The notes beneath the pieces were generated by a model. It saw only the letters and a program-made list of their open reading frames with translations, did no database searches and was not told where the DNA came from. A stretch of 64,000 bases of DNA from Zanthoxylum bungeanum. Lineage: Eukaryota > Streptophyta > Magnoliopsida > Sapindales > Rutaceae. Position 1 is the stretch's first letter. The number at the start of each line of letters is the position of its first letter. The stretch covers positions 62,001-126,000 of the forward strand of contig SKCR01006519.1 in assembly GCA_019454045.1 (NCBI GenBank), given 5' to 3'. Below, piece by piece: positions 12,484 through 25,100 of the stretch. A program made the position numbers and the translations under genes.

Positions 12484-15400
12484 TGTAACATCCCGCCTAG
12501 GCCAGGATGCTACCGGCAGGGGACAAGAGAACCCATCTCCATAAGCCTCTGTTTCTGACGAAATTTCGGCATGATGTACTCGTAACATCATGCAACCTGG
12601 CTTGTAGCCAGCATCCATATACAACAAGAACATAACAATCCCGGCCTCAAGCCGATAACTCAACATCAATGCATTCATCAACAAGGCCTCAGGCCTGAAC
12701 TCAATGAATAAAAAGTAAATCAATTGGCCTCCGGCCAGGACTCAAAATAACACTAAGCTATTACATCACTTATACAAATGAGATACAAATGCAAAAAAAC
12801 CATGCAAAGGGCCGTGAGGACCCATAACTCGACCCATGACTCTCTTGACTGCAATTGGGGCGATCCACTGTCTTCAAAGTCTCCACTGAAATCCTGCTGG
12901 TTTTAATTGACAACTACTGACCTGCAAAACTATAAACAGTTGTAGTGTGAGTCATAATGACTCAGTAAGTAACTATGCTCCTAACTTAAACATACAAACC
13001 CAATACAAGGTTTATTTCTTAATATAATGATGACTTAAATTGTCTATGTAGTCTCACATAATTCTCAAATCTAAGTTAACTGCAAAACTCTTATTCAAGT
13101 TTAGATGTTACCACTTATTACAAGATTTCTGTCCTAATTCACACATACTTACATCTTGTTTCATACTTAAACTTTAAACATCTATACTATGGTCATTAAG
13201 CTCTATAAATCCATCTATTGTACCAAGACTCATTACGTATCCACTACGTTATTTTAATATCTTTCCACTTTTCTATATATTTACTTTGTATCTGGTTCTG
13301 GCCTTTAATTTAAAACCTCTTATTCTTACCTTCTTTGAAATATCATCAAGTCGGTTGTACTAAAATATTATCTCTGTCAGACACTTAACCTACTATCACT
13401 GATCATGTATACATACACATGTAATCATTGCAACATGTTCTAGCATTCTTACCATATGTTCTTTCCTTCAAATATTTATCACACATTAAATATTCACAAG
13501 GAGAATCTCTCATATAGCCCTACATCTCATACCAACATCATCTACAAATACATATAAACATAATGATGATACCATGTATCAATGTTAGCTATATGCATCT
13601 AAATGTACTCATGCTATAATGCATTACCATCAAATATATGCATCTCAAATAACTTACTAGAATACATGATTTATATGCAATAATTGCAAATCATACTTTA
13701 CTCCAACAAGCCATGTCTTTAGAAGATACTCTTTGAAAACTCTTTCTGAAAAACTATTAACTGAAAGTTCTTTGCTGAAAACTTTACTTTACTTTCTTTT
13801 TCTAGAAAAGCTATTTCTGTAATCTGTATCTGAAAACTGAAAAGCTGCATTGGAAAACTGAAATCTGTATCGGGAAACTGAAAACTGTATCTCAAAATTG
13901 TGAACTGTATCTGAAAACTGAAACTAAAAACTTCCTCTGAATTCTGTATCTCTGAAAACTATTTTCTGGAAATCTGATATTTCAAAATTTCTTTCTGAAA
14001 CTGATATCTGAGTGTCTGTAGAAAACTGACGCATGGGGGCGTTACATATCGTTGTCCCCCCATACGCCCTAGAGCCAGATATGCAAACCCATGACATTGG
14101 GGCGTTACGTATCGCCGTCCCCCAAAGCATGCCATACCTGCCCTGAAACTGGTGGTCTTGGGGCGTTACGTATCGCCGTCCCCCAAGCCACAAACTGGAG
14201 CTGGGGGTGCGGATCTATGCTACCACCCAAGCTCAAACTGGGGTCTAAGGGCGTTACGTATCGCCGTCCCCTAGCCCATCTGGAGGATCTGAGAGTGTCC
14301 CCTCAGTCCTCAACATGTGCACATGTTTCTGAATCCGTCAATTCCGAACAGTATCTCAAGTTACATACTGGGGTGAGGTTTTACCTCATGCCCCGAAAAT
14401 CAGAAAACTCATGCTTATCAAAATCTCAAAACTGGATGAAACATCTTTCTGTAATACAGTCATTTCAAGCTTTCGAAAACATTCATTTAAAATACTTTGA
14501 ATTCTGAAAAACATTCTTAACTTTGATCCACTGTTGAAAATCTCAGCATAATATATATATATATATGCATATGCATCCTCATGTTTCTTTCTATACTAGC
14601 TATGCTTTCTTGTAATGTCATATATGTACATATACATGCTCATACACTTTTACTAATCAAACATGAATCTAATATCATAATTTCCATAGTTATGCATACA
14701 CACATCATCAAAACTGTTCTAATACAACAAGCATCACATATATACAAACATCAAATTCTTAGTTCATAAACTCATTTACATATATTCATATGCACATCTA
14801 CTCTATGTTCATTTAAACATTCATCAGAATACTGTTACGCAAAACACATACTTACCATACACAACTTACTTACATCCTCCGGCAATATATATACTATTTA
14901 TCTTATATACATACTTCAATAATTATGTTACTAAATACATACGTATATATGTTCGTTCTTGTGTGAAATTCTACACTTGCACTCATACATGCCCAAACAC
15001 ATCAACTCACATACTTACTAATTTATACTTATCCCTTTATACTATCGCTTCTATGCTATTACACACATTACATACATACTAGGTTAATTGTACAATCACA
15101 CGCTCATTATGGTTATACATATTACATAAGCTTTCTAACTATTTCCAACATTCTTGATTTTACACATAACCTAGTTTATCCGTAATATGTCTATGTTTAT
15201 CTCATTGATAACTTTAATCCCATTCCCTAGGGTGTAGTTTCTACATCCCCCATACCCAAGTCTCAAAATATATATATAGATGTTCATAAACATAACATCA
15301 TCATTCGTATGCTCTAACTACCTATATAAATACATATACTAGTGTATCTCTAGGCATGGGCCTCTTTATTTCTATATACTCGTGCTCATATTTACTTTTA

Positions 15401-17062
15401 TATACATACAAATATACTTATAGTCACTTGTCCACATCTACATGATTATACCGATTCACTTATTTCTTTCTTCTACGTTCCTCATTACATGCATACAGGT
15501 TTCAACTTATAATTATATACAACTTCGTTATATTACTGATTTCACATAACATCAAATTTCTTAAATAATCAAAGCATGAGTTACTTACCTGGCTAAGCGA
15601 ATGCCCGCAATCCGGGTCCGATCTGTCAAAATAAATCACAACATATGTCAGAACCGCTATTTGCGGAACTTTCAACTTATCCACACTAAACTACGGACTT
15701 TCTTGGAATACACGAAATCTTTCTAATACTACGAATTTGAACTTCATTACTCTATTATATACTCATACACTGTTCTAAACTAACTAGATAACTCAGATTC
15801 TCGTTTTACGCATTTGCGGTAAAAACTTACGGAAAAGTCTCCGCAAACGCTACGGAAGGGTCTCGAACCCTCCGAACTAATCCGGAATTACTCAATTATG
15901 CTCGCAATGCCATACTTATATCTCAACCAATGCTACGGTCATCTAAGCTCAATCGCGCGAGGAACTCCGTTTTACCGGAATCTCGCTAAATCTACCGGAT
16001 CGATCATATCTCATCCGATCCTTCCCGGATTCTACCACATGTATCGTTTTAACAAATTAAAACATATCCAATTCATATACAGGCAATTCGCTAAACTACG
16101 GAACTACCGGAAACATCCGAATACAAATCGATACACTTTAAAATATCAAATTTTGAACGGAAAGTCGTACCGAAATTCCGAGGCCATATTCGGACTTCCA
16201 ACGGCCATACGAACGCGCTGGTGTCGACGGAATTCCGATCGGAGCCACTGTTCGTCATGGGTTTACTGTTCACCGCAGATTTCTCTCTCGTTTCGCGAGC
16301 CATCGGTCGTTATTCGGCGAAATCAACCCCGCACACTCGTAGTACTCGTCGAGGGCTTCGATTTGGTAGGTGGCTCGGGCCGTGAAACAAACCGACGAGT
16401 CGAATCCGTTGTTAACCCATTTCGCGCCACTTTCTTCTTCAAAACTCGCCGTTCGCCGGCGATCCAGAGTCGCCGCCAGCCACCAACAGACGCAGGGTGG
16501 CCGGGCGCTCCTTTCCCGACCGTCTCTCCGGCCTTCTGTGGCCGGGAAGTGGCCGGCGCGACCAAGGGCGAATTTTGGGGGGAGGGGTCAGGTGGAGGAA
16601 GAGTAAAAGGATTTACCATTTTGCAATTTATTAAAACCTTAAGGCTTTATATACTAGGCTGGACAATATCAATTTAGTCCCCTAAAAAATTACAAATCAG
16701 CCCCTATTCTGGAATCTTCTGGAATATCGCAATTTCGGAGCCCTTCTGATGCGATTCTCAAAAAGTGTTCAACACAAAAGTTGTTCGTCTCAGAAAAACG
16801 AGTCTGATGGTCCAAGAACCAACTCAATCGGAGTTTTTTTGCAAATTATGTGGCCTAAAACTGTAAACTTTACTCGTATAGTAAAAATCGCGTAACTGAC
16901 TTTTGATCTCACGCGTTTCCCAATGCGATGAATGTTCATAAAATATTATTCTAACTCATATAACATCGCTAGAAATCTTATTCTTCATCATTACCATGAT
17001 CCGGGACTAAAACATCCGTCCGAAAATCTTCTAGAACGGTCCCGAAAATCCGGGATGTTACG
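12484..17062 (-). mobile_element. Long solo LTR, Tekay/Del-like, TSD gaatt
   Basis: The plus-strand ends are TGTAACATCCCG and CGGGATGTTACG (12-bp inverted ends, with the last base mutated from A). A perfect 5-bp TSD, gaatt, flanks it (12479-12483 and 17063-17067). Read on the minus strand it begins like the common TGTAACATCCCGG start of Tekay/Del gypsy LTRs and ends GGCGGGATGTTACA. There is no pol sequence inside, so it is a solo LTR of about 4.6 kb. Frames such as 15898-16677 fall in its GC-rich part (about 16200-16600), which is typical LTR content and not a gene. Confidence 0.8.
14035..14280. repeat. Hairpin-forming minisatellite in the solo LTR
   Basis: Four units carry GGGCGTTAC-GTATCG and then GTCCCC, at about 14037, 14100, 14161 and 14249. 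The spacing is about 61 bp for the first three and 88 bp for the last. In each unit the G-run pairs with the C-run, as in GGGGCG against CGCC-TCCCC. Confidence 0.7.
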
Positions 17063-17126
17063 GAATTTCAACTCATTGTTGGTCAAAATACATATATAAA
17101 TTATCCATACAGCTTTTTGTTTTATG

Positions 17127-18004
17127 TTTTTTAAGATTATGTTATGTTTAAGTGTTGGACCAAACTTTAATTAAATTAGAAAGAAAATGCACAAAAATTT
17201 GAAGGCTTTTATGTGTTATTGAGTTTATTTTATTATAATTTTATTATGTTTGGGTAGAATTAGGTTTAACCACCTATTTAAATGGGCATTATTCATTATA
17301 ATTGATAATTAATTAAGAACCATTTTTAACAAAACAAAGTGACTTGCATGTTGCATGTGTGTGTAGTCGCGATGACGTCATCTTGAGTGAGTGGATTCTT
17401 CCTTAGTTCTATGGAATAAAATCTTATCAACGTGTGGTAAACGTTGTGGCGCTATATTGCTGTTCAAGATTCTCCAAAGAAATAAAGAAAAATTCGTAAG
17501 GACAATGTTTTTTTTAAGAGTTTGACTTAATTTTGGAACGATTTAGTTCTTACAAAATCAAGATTCGTGATTCTTAAGGCTTAGAACACGTGAGTGACCT
17601 TCTTGTAATCAACACAAGAAGGTTCTTATTAGAGGTGATAAAAGGATATCAAAAATCAATCACAAAGTACTCATATTATATGTTAAAATTATATTTTTCG
17701 TATAATACATATATTTTATAATTGATTTTTTGTCATTATTTTGTATATTTATCATTTTTCTTTAAAATTATCTCGGCATGGTCAAGTTTGGAATAATTTT
17801 AAGGGAAAAAAAATTGTGATTTCGCATATTTACGAAATCAAGATTAAGATTTTTTTTCGTGACAAAAGATTACCATGTGAATTTACATTTTAACAAAAAT
17901 TGATAAAACTAATAATATTATTAACGTGTGATGATATGACATGGGCATTTTCATCCTTCCAATTTTCATATTTCATGACTATGCCAAGTTAGCGGAGATC
18001 ATGA
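17127..18004. repeat. Direct repeat, copy A (0.88 kb)
   Basis: About 90% identical to 19402-20284 by eye, from the words gttttttaagattatg to gcggagatcatga. No coding potential. The pair could be the LTRs of a small non-autonomous (LARD-like) element with about 1.4 kb between them, but I cannot find clear TG/CA ends, a primer-binding site or a TSD. Confidence 0.75.
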
Positions 18005-19401
18005 TATATCAACAAACATTGAGGGCTTATCTTCCCCCTCCCTCTTACACATTTGACTTTTTTTATCTCCCCTATAATTCCCTATTTACCCTATTCCTTT
18101 CACCAAAATTCTATTTTCAATTTTCAATAAACCATATATATCTAATTTTTTTTTTTATTGATATATACATATATATATATATATAACATATATATTTTTG
18201 ATTAATTTTTTAAAAGAAAAAAGAAAAAGAATAAAATAAAAAAATTAGGAGAAGGGAAGAAGGGCGATCGCCTTGAAGAAGGGCGATCAGGAAGAGGGCG
18301 TCGCCCTTCTTCTTCCTCTTTTTTTTATTTTTTTATTTTTTTTTTTTTTTAATTTTTTCTTTTAAATTTTTTTTCAAAAATATATTTTATAATTTAATTT
18401 AACACTACTTATGTATTATAAAAATATTCTCATGTATATTAGAAAAATATTTATTTAAAAATAGTACAAATAACAACATAAAAAGTTACACTTAAAAATA
18501 TAAAAACATAAATTCTAATATATGTTGCCTTCAAAGTCTCCTCATGGCACACTTGGTGATATACCCAATACCTCATGGCGCACTTGGTCATAATTGATTT
18601 AAAAAAAAAAAAAAAAAGGGGGGACGGTTCCCCTTAAAGGGGAACAATCGTCCCCCTTATGATCCCCTGGACGATCATATCTTCCTCTTCCTTTTTTTTT
18701 TTAATTTTCAAAAAAAATAAAAAAAATTTATATTGTTTAAATTTTTTTTTTTATACATAAGTAGTATTAATTAAATTAAAATGAATCAAAAAAATAAATG
18801 AATAGATAAAAAAATATGTATTATTTATTAACAAAATATATTAATTATTAATGAAATGTTATAACTAGTATATAATTATTTTTAAATTAATATATATAAA
18901 TATATAAATTTTATAATGGGTAACTTTTCAAAAAAAAAAAGAGTCATTACAAATATTGATAAGGATTATTTAGTAAATTAGCAAGGAGATAAGGGGAGGG
19001 GGAAGATCAATTTTCGTATAAAAATATATAAGATTTATTAAATAAATAAAAGAGAATACATATATAAATAATATTAACTGAGGAAATAAATCAATGAAAG
19101 AACAAATAAAAATTATTTAAGATAAAAAATAAACGAATTTAATAAAAAAAGTAATTAAATAATTAAATTTAAAAATAAGGAACCAATTAATAAATAAAAT
19201 ACAAGTAAATAAAATAAAATAAAATAAAAGGGGACAAAAATTAAGGGAAAAAAGAATTAATTAAATTTAAAAAATCCGGAAATAAATTAATGAAAAAAAG
19301 TAAATTAAAGAAAAGAAATCCCGGGCTCCCCCTTCCGGAAACCCCCTCCCCGCCCCTCCCGCCCCGAAGAGGTCCATTCTCGGATTATGTTATGCTTTTC
19401 T
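18005..19401. other. AT-rich spacer with GC-rich hairpins
   Basis: No gene. It contains long A and T tracts, a foldback near 18200-18370 centred on the palindrome GGGCGTCGCCC (about 18296-18306), a second dyad at 18618-18656, and an unusual C-rich block at 19318-19380. The 81-aa frame at 17941-18186 is AT-rich noise. Confidence 0.6.
18618..18656. repeat. GC-rich inverted repeat
   Basis: GGGGACGGTTCCCC and GGGGAACAATCGTCCCC pair around a TTAAA centre, with a small bulge in one arm. It stands out sharply from the A/T tracts on both sides. Confidence 0.7.
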
Positions 19402-20284
19402 GTTTTTTAAGATTATGTTATGTTTAAGTGTTGGACTAAACTTTAATTAAATTAGAAAGCAAATGCATGAAAATTTGAAGGCTTTTATGTGTTATTGAGT
19501 TTATTTTATTATGGTTTTATTATGTTTGGGTAGAATTAGGGTTAACCACCTATTTAAATGGGCATTGTTCATTATAATTGATAATTAATTAAGATTTTTA
19601 ACAAAACAAAGTGACTTGCATGTTGCATGTGTGTGTAGTCGTGATGACGCCATCTTGAGGGAGTGGATTCTTCCTTAGTTCTATAGAATAAAATCTTATC
19701 AACGTGTGGTAAACGTTGTGGCGCTGTATCGCTGTTTAAGATTATTCAAAGAAATAAAGAAAAAATCGTAAGGACAAGGTTTTTTAAGAGTTTGACTTAA
19801 TTTTGGAAGAATTTAATTCTTACAAAATCAAGATTCGTGATTCTTAAGGCTTAGAACACGTGGAGATGCCTTCTTGTAATCAAACACAAGAAGGTTCTTA
19901 TCAGAGGTGATAAAAGGATAACAAAAATCAATCACAAAGTACTCATATTATATGTTAAAATTATATTTTTCGTATAATACATATATTTTATAATTGATTT
20001 TTATCATTATTTTGTATATTTATCATTTTTCTTTAAAATTATCGGTATGATCAAGTTTGGAATAATTTTAAGGGAAAAGTAAAAAAAAAAAAAATTGTGA
20101 TTTCGCTTATTTATGAATCAGGATTGAGATTTTTTTCGTGACAAAAGATTACCATATGAATTCACATGTTAACAAAAATCGACAAAACTAATAATATTAT
20201 TAACATGTGATGATATGACATGAGCATATTTGTCCTTCCAAATTTTCATATTTCATGACTATGCCAAGTTAGCGGAGATCATGA
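19402..20284. repeat. Direct repeat, copy B (0.88 kb)
   Basis: Second copy of 17127-18004. Weaker similarity continues to about 20295, exactly where the Helitron pair begins, so the Helitrons inserted at or next to the end of this copy. Confidence 0.75.
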
Positions 20285-20295
20285 CATATTAGTAA

Positions 20296-20696
20296 ACTAG
20301 TTTTTGCTCGTGCCTACGGCACGGTATTACAGTATTTGCTCGTGCCTACGGCACGATATTACAGAATTCAATGATTTTATTTTTTAATTCAATGATGCTC
20401 GTGCCTACGACACGGTGTTACAGTATTTAGTCGTGCCTACGACACGGTGTTACAGTATTTGCCCGTGCCTATGGCACGATGTTACAGAATTAAATGATTT
20501 TATTTTTTAATTAAATGATTTTATTTTAACTTTCTATTTTTTAATTTGAAAATTTTTTTACCCTTTCAATCAATCAATTCACTCTCTTTCCTCCAATTAC
20601 CAATGAAATGATATGCGCCGTCAATTAAGCCACATAAAGAGAGCCGTTGAATACACTATCTTTCCTCCAACACACCATTCTCCTTTATTATATAGA
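20296..20696 (-). mobile_element. Non-autonomous Helitron, unit 1
   Basis: The plus strand starts ACTAG, the reverse complement of the Helitron 3' end CTAGT. Just inside is the hairpin stem GTGCC/GGCAC, then further copies of the GTGCC-TA-GGCAC motif. The right end TATATAGA is the reverse complement of a TCTATATA 5' end. About 400 bp and no coding capacity. The base before ACTAG is A, as expected for insertion between A and T. Confidence 0.75.
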
Positions 20697-21093
20697 CTAG
20701 TTTTTGCCCGTGCCTATGGCACGGTGTTACAGTATTTGTCTGTGCCTACGGCACGGTGTTACAGAATTAAATGATTTTATTTTTTAATTAAATGATGTTC
20801 GTGCATACGGCACGGTATTACAGTATTTGGCCCGTGCCTACGGCACGGTGTTACAGTATTTGCCCGTGCCTACGGCACAGTGTTACAGAATTAAAGGATT
20901 TTATTTTTTAAGTAAATGATTTTTTTTAACTTTCTATTTTTTAATTTGAAAATTTTTGACCATTTCCATCAATCAATTCACTCTCTTTCCTCCAATTACC
21001 AATGAAATGATCTGAGCCGTCAATTAAGACACATAAAGAGAGCCGCTGGATACACTCACTTTCCTCCAACACCATTCTCCTTTATTATATAGA
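20696..21093 (-). mobile_element. Non-autonomous Helitron, unit 2 (head-to-tail)
   Basis: Same layout as unit 1 and about 90% alike by eye: ACTAG at 20696-20700, repeated GTGCC-TA-GGCAC hairpins, then a right end TATATAGA at 21086-21093 followed by T. One A appears to be shared between the end of unit 1 and the start of unit 2. The right end lies about 230 bp upstream of the start codon of the next gene. Confidence 0.75.
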
Positions 21094-21303
21094 TATTATA
21101 TCATGTTAGCATTCATAATCATGTCACGTCAGCAAATATCATGTTACACTAACAGACACTAACTGTGTTATAAATTTGTGACTTGTGGTATTAAAAGACA
21201 AAAAACTACAAAAATGGGTCAAAAGTGGGGAAAAAAAGTGAGAGAGATAAGAAGACGGTATAAGCATCATTTGCATATATACAAGAAGAGAGATTTTGGA
21301 AGA

Positions 21304-21315
21304 ATGAAAGGGTAA
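21304..21315 (+). promoter_or_regulatory. Three-codon upstream ORF
   Basis: ATG AAA GGG TAA lies 8 bases upstream of the main start at 21324, in a different frame. If the transcript starts upstream of it, this minimal uORF would affect initiation at the main ATG. Confidence 0.35.
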
Positions 21316-21323
21316 GGAAGAAG

Positions 21324-22130
21324 ATGCTCCCATTAAAGCTACTGCGCTCTTTGATCTTGGGAGACTCCATTAACAACAATCTTCTTCTTCAATCGCAAAA
21401 TCACCATGAAAGAGATTCCCACAACAACAAACAACAACTCACATCAACTAAAACACCATTGCTTCTTTTTCTTCCAACCAAAGAGCTTGTTACTGATACA
21501 TACAGACTAGCCACAATTGCTAGAGACATGGGCATGGATTTATACCCAACCCCTTCACTTTCTCACATCGTTTTCTCATACCCATCATCATCATCATCAG
21601 CATCAGCATCTCAATCATCTTCATCTGGGTCGCCATGGCAATCATCAGTTTCTTTATCTTCATCGTTGGTTTTACCAAACGACGCCGTGCTTTTGACGTT
21701 CCCTTTGCTTTCCACTTCCTCTCTGTCCCATCTCCGATCATTTGTTTCCCTCTCAAAAGGGCTATTCAAGCTTGTGTTTGTGACCCAGAACAATGGCAGC
21801 AAAGCTGACAACAACAACTCAAGTAGCCATTGGAATTGCTGCACTTTCTCTCTGTTTTCGCGTTTAAATGGTGACCGGATTGATACAATGGAGGCCTTTT
21901 CGAGGGCTCTGGCTGGGATTGGATGGACCCTTTTCAAAACCAAGAACAACGCCTCCAAATCCAAATCGGTATATTTGTTCAGGAAAGTGGATTCGGGTCG
22001 GGGTCGAGTTCGGGCTGGCGGGTGCAGGATTAGAGAGCTGAGGTTGCCTGCTTTGGATTTTAGGAATGCCCCTTTGAGGATTTTGCAGTATGTTGTTCTA
22101 ATGACTGATGATGTCTTCTATTTCGCCTAA
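21324..22130 (+). CDS. Uncharacterised plant protein, 268 aa, single exon
   Basis: I do not recognise the function. The frame is long, has genic GC content, and stands out from AT-rich surroundings. Residues of note: a hydrophobic stretch with LFLPTKELV at about 47-57, then YRLATIARDMGMDLYPTPSL (about 61-80); a serine-rich linker at about 88-114; a GDRIDTMEAFSRALAGIGW segment near 182-200; and a C-terminus with RELRLPALDFRNAPLRILQY near 236-255, ending in DDVFYFA. There is no signal peptide or clear membrane helix. The polyserine tract is encoded by TCA repeats. The first in-frame ATG follows a purine-rich leader. A good splice donor (GTATGT) lies 4 bases after the stop, so the 3' UTR may be spliced. 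The minus-strand frames here are shadows. It is real by coding signature, but identity is unknown. Confidence 0.75.
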   Translation: MLPLKLLRSLILGDSINNNLLLQSQNHHERDSHNNKQQLTSTKTPLLLFLPTKELVTDTYRLATIARDMGMDLYPTPSLSHIVFSYPSSSSSASASQSSSSGSPWQSSVSLSSSLVLPNDAVLLTFPLLSTSSLSHLRSFVSLSKGLFKLVFVTQNNGSKADNNNSSSHWNCCTFSLFSRLNGDRIDTMEAFSRALAGIGWTLFKTKNNASKSKSVYLFRKVDSGRGRVRAGGCRIRELRLPALDFRNAPLRILQYVVLMTDDVFYFA

Positions 22131-25100
22131 ATCGGTATGTTTTGTTTTTTCTTGCTTAAATTTTTAATATTTTTGATTGGTTTTCTCTTATAATGTCTAA
22201 GTAGTAATGGAAAGCATTAACTCTTGTTTCACAATTGTTCACACTTTTAAGCAATGACAATACATCTTGATATTAGTTTTGGTCTATCGTATGGTACCAT
22301 TGCTTACAAAGGTTATGTATAGCGTAATGATTAGTTGTTAATTTGTTATCCTTTTGGTCACGGGTTGGAATCCTGGAAACAGATGCATCCGTAGACACTG
22401 CTTGTAGCGTTAGCCTTATGCACTGATTACGGTGTTTATATATGGTACTATTGCTTTTACATTAGTGATAGTTGAAGTTTCTTTGGAGAAACATGGGCTT
22501 GTCATGGTGAGATATCCAGTTCTTTACCTTCTTCCTTGTATGTGCTGGTGTTTGGTGCGGCCGTGTGGGTCAAGATATTAAGACTTCTGGTGGTGGTGGG
22601 AATATCAACCATAAATTCGCGATTCATCAATTGTTATAGGTTTCTTAGGGGCTTACCAGGAACGATGTCGTTGCATAGGAAATCAGACTATAAAATTCAT
22701 GGTTATCAAAAAGAACATGGAATCGCATTTGTTTTGATCTCCAAATATTTTCCACGTCGAAACTCCAATGATCGACACTCGTGAGATATTGAATTTTATA
22801 CATTATGGAATGTAAGCAGAATCAAGAGGTGAGACAGAGCATGTTGAAGGTGTTGGAAAGAAATGAAAAGAGAAAAGGATAAGGAATTTCGTTGTTACAA
22901 ATGGGTTACTTTTGTTTATTAGAACTGTAGTTCAAAACCAAAATGTCTGGTCTGGGACAAGGTACCTTGATTAGCAGATAGGTTTTCGTTTTCTTAATGA
23001 GGATGAACTGATGGAATTTTTTCAAAACAGGTCAAAAAATCTTTAGAGATCATAACCTAGAGATATATAAACTCTCACTCTTTTTCACAACTCTTTATAT
23101 ATTTCCATGGATCTTAAAATATTCAAGGCACCAACATACCAAGCTTTTCCTTAGGAGTTCAGGCACAAAATATAATTTGGACGTTCTAAAGTTAAACCAT
23201 ATTCCCAAATTTAAGTTGATATGGAGTTCATAAAATATTGTAAACAGAAGTGCTGGTTCATCTATCTTTGGGTTATGATCTCTTTTAGAAGGTTGCTTGA
23301 CCCCTTTTGAAAATTTCATCAGATGCTCCCTAATTATAGAACAAAGCTTTAAACTAGTTGGGAAACTAATAGCTGCATAAGTTTTATGGTAATTTGAATT
23401 GGATTTACTAGCTATGGGCTACCTTTCAGTAAGGAAAGATTGCAAAGTCACAATTTTGCACAATTCTGGAAAATAATATTTATTTTAAACTTTAAACTTA
23501 TCTTGGTTTCTCCAGGCATAGACCTCATTCAGCTCTGAATACTTCCCGAGGAATTGATAATTAGAAAAGGCAATATTCTTATCATATTTTCCTTCTTGAT
23601 CAGTAAGGGTCAATTCAACGGATCCTCTTACTGCTAGAATAGCCTCATAATTGTCTGTAATCTCAGTTTCACTCTTATATGAGTGTTTCTGTTTGCTCCT
23701 TCAACATTAGGAACCTCTTCAATGGAGGATGGCTTATTTGCTTTCAAGTCGTATTTAGCTTTTGAAGTCATATTTGCCTTTGTATATGATGAACGGCTCT
23801 TCTTTTTCATATGGAAAGCCTGGCAAAATTTCATCAATTAAATTAGCAGGTTAAGAAATTTTCATCACTTTTGATATATTCAATATCTTGCCATCTAGCA
23901 AAAATTTGCTTGGAGGCTAAATTTTTAACATTTTTTATTTTATTTTATTTTGTACTCTTACAATTGAGTCTTCATGAAATTTTATTATAGGAATTAGTCA
24001 AATAACTTTGTTGGGTGGTATTCCATGGTCTCGAGGTAAATCTTATTAACCTTTTTTCTTCTTTTAGTTTTTGTTTCAAGATCCCGCCATGCCATATATC
24101 CGATATATCTGTTTCAACAATCTTAAATACATAGGGGATGAGAGATGTGTAAACATAGAAGCTTTTTTATTTTGACTACAACTTTCTGTACTGCTTTAGA
24201 GCAGTCCTCATTCCACAATGGGGCCGGTTGTTCCTTTAATCTTTGAAAAAGTGGCCAAGTATCTTTGGCCAATTCTTCTTAGAATAATTAGGTTTTTTCT
24301 AAAAAGATAGGAGGTTGAGATTGGTCTAGAAATCATAATCTTTTCGATGGTTGCAGGATTAGTGCTCTTACTTATCAACTAAGGTCTCGTATAGGATTGT
24401 GGTTTGATCTGTGGTGAAATGACAAAACTGTATTTTGGTCAAAATACAATTTTAACTATTTGGTTAACGATAAAAAGTTGTGATTATTAATCGTGATTTC
24501 TTTTAAAAATGAAGTTTTGCAAAAGCTAATATTTTTAGTTTTTTCTCACCATCAAAATATTAAAAAAGCACACCATAAGTATTTTTTAGCATAAATAAAA
24601 TTACATAATCACTGTTTGTTTAGCACACTTTTTTAATCGCATTACCGAACATAGCCTAAATGGATGCATACAAGTGGTAGAAGTAGAAACATAGCATTAA
24701 ACTCCCCGATGAGTGTAATTTGTACTACAATAAAGTTAGGAAGGTAAGAGATAAAGGCTAAGGATTTCACGAGGCATATCATGGAGAATGCCAATAAAAC
24801 CTACTGTTGGTGTGATAATGGGATCATAGGAATTTAGTGTCAGGTAAGTGAAAAGTATGTAACTAGATGGTGTCAAATATCATAGTATTTTGGATCTTGA
24901 TCGATGAAATGATGTTTTTGGCGCTGTTTCTTTCGATGAGTAACATAATGTTAAAATTCTGATTTAGTGATGAACTTCTGTTTGTCTGGTACAGGACTGC
25001 GGTGTATAACTTAGAAGAAGAGTTTGCGTCTACGTAGAACAAGTGAAGAAGACGAGAGCAGGGACTATTGAGGACTTCGAAATGTCTACAATATAAGAAG

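Noticed and set aside
14091..14507. 138-aa plus-strand ORF
   Set aside because: It is built on the GGGCGTTACGTATCGCC minisatellite within a solo LTR; no similarity recognised.
15898..16677. 259-aa plus-strand frame and 98-aa minus frame (16323-16619), proline/serine-rich
   Set aside because: They lie inside the GC-rich part of a solo LTR with defined ends and TSD. No domain seen, and several frames are open at once because of base composition.
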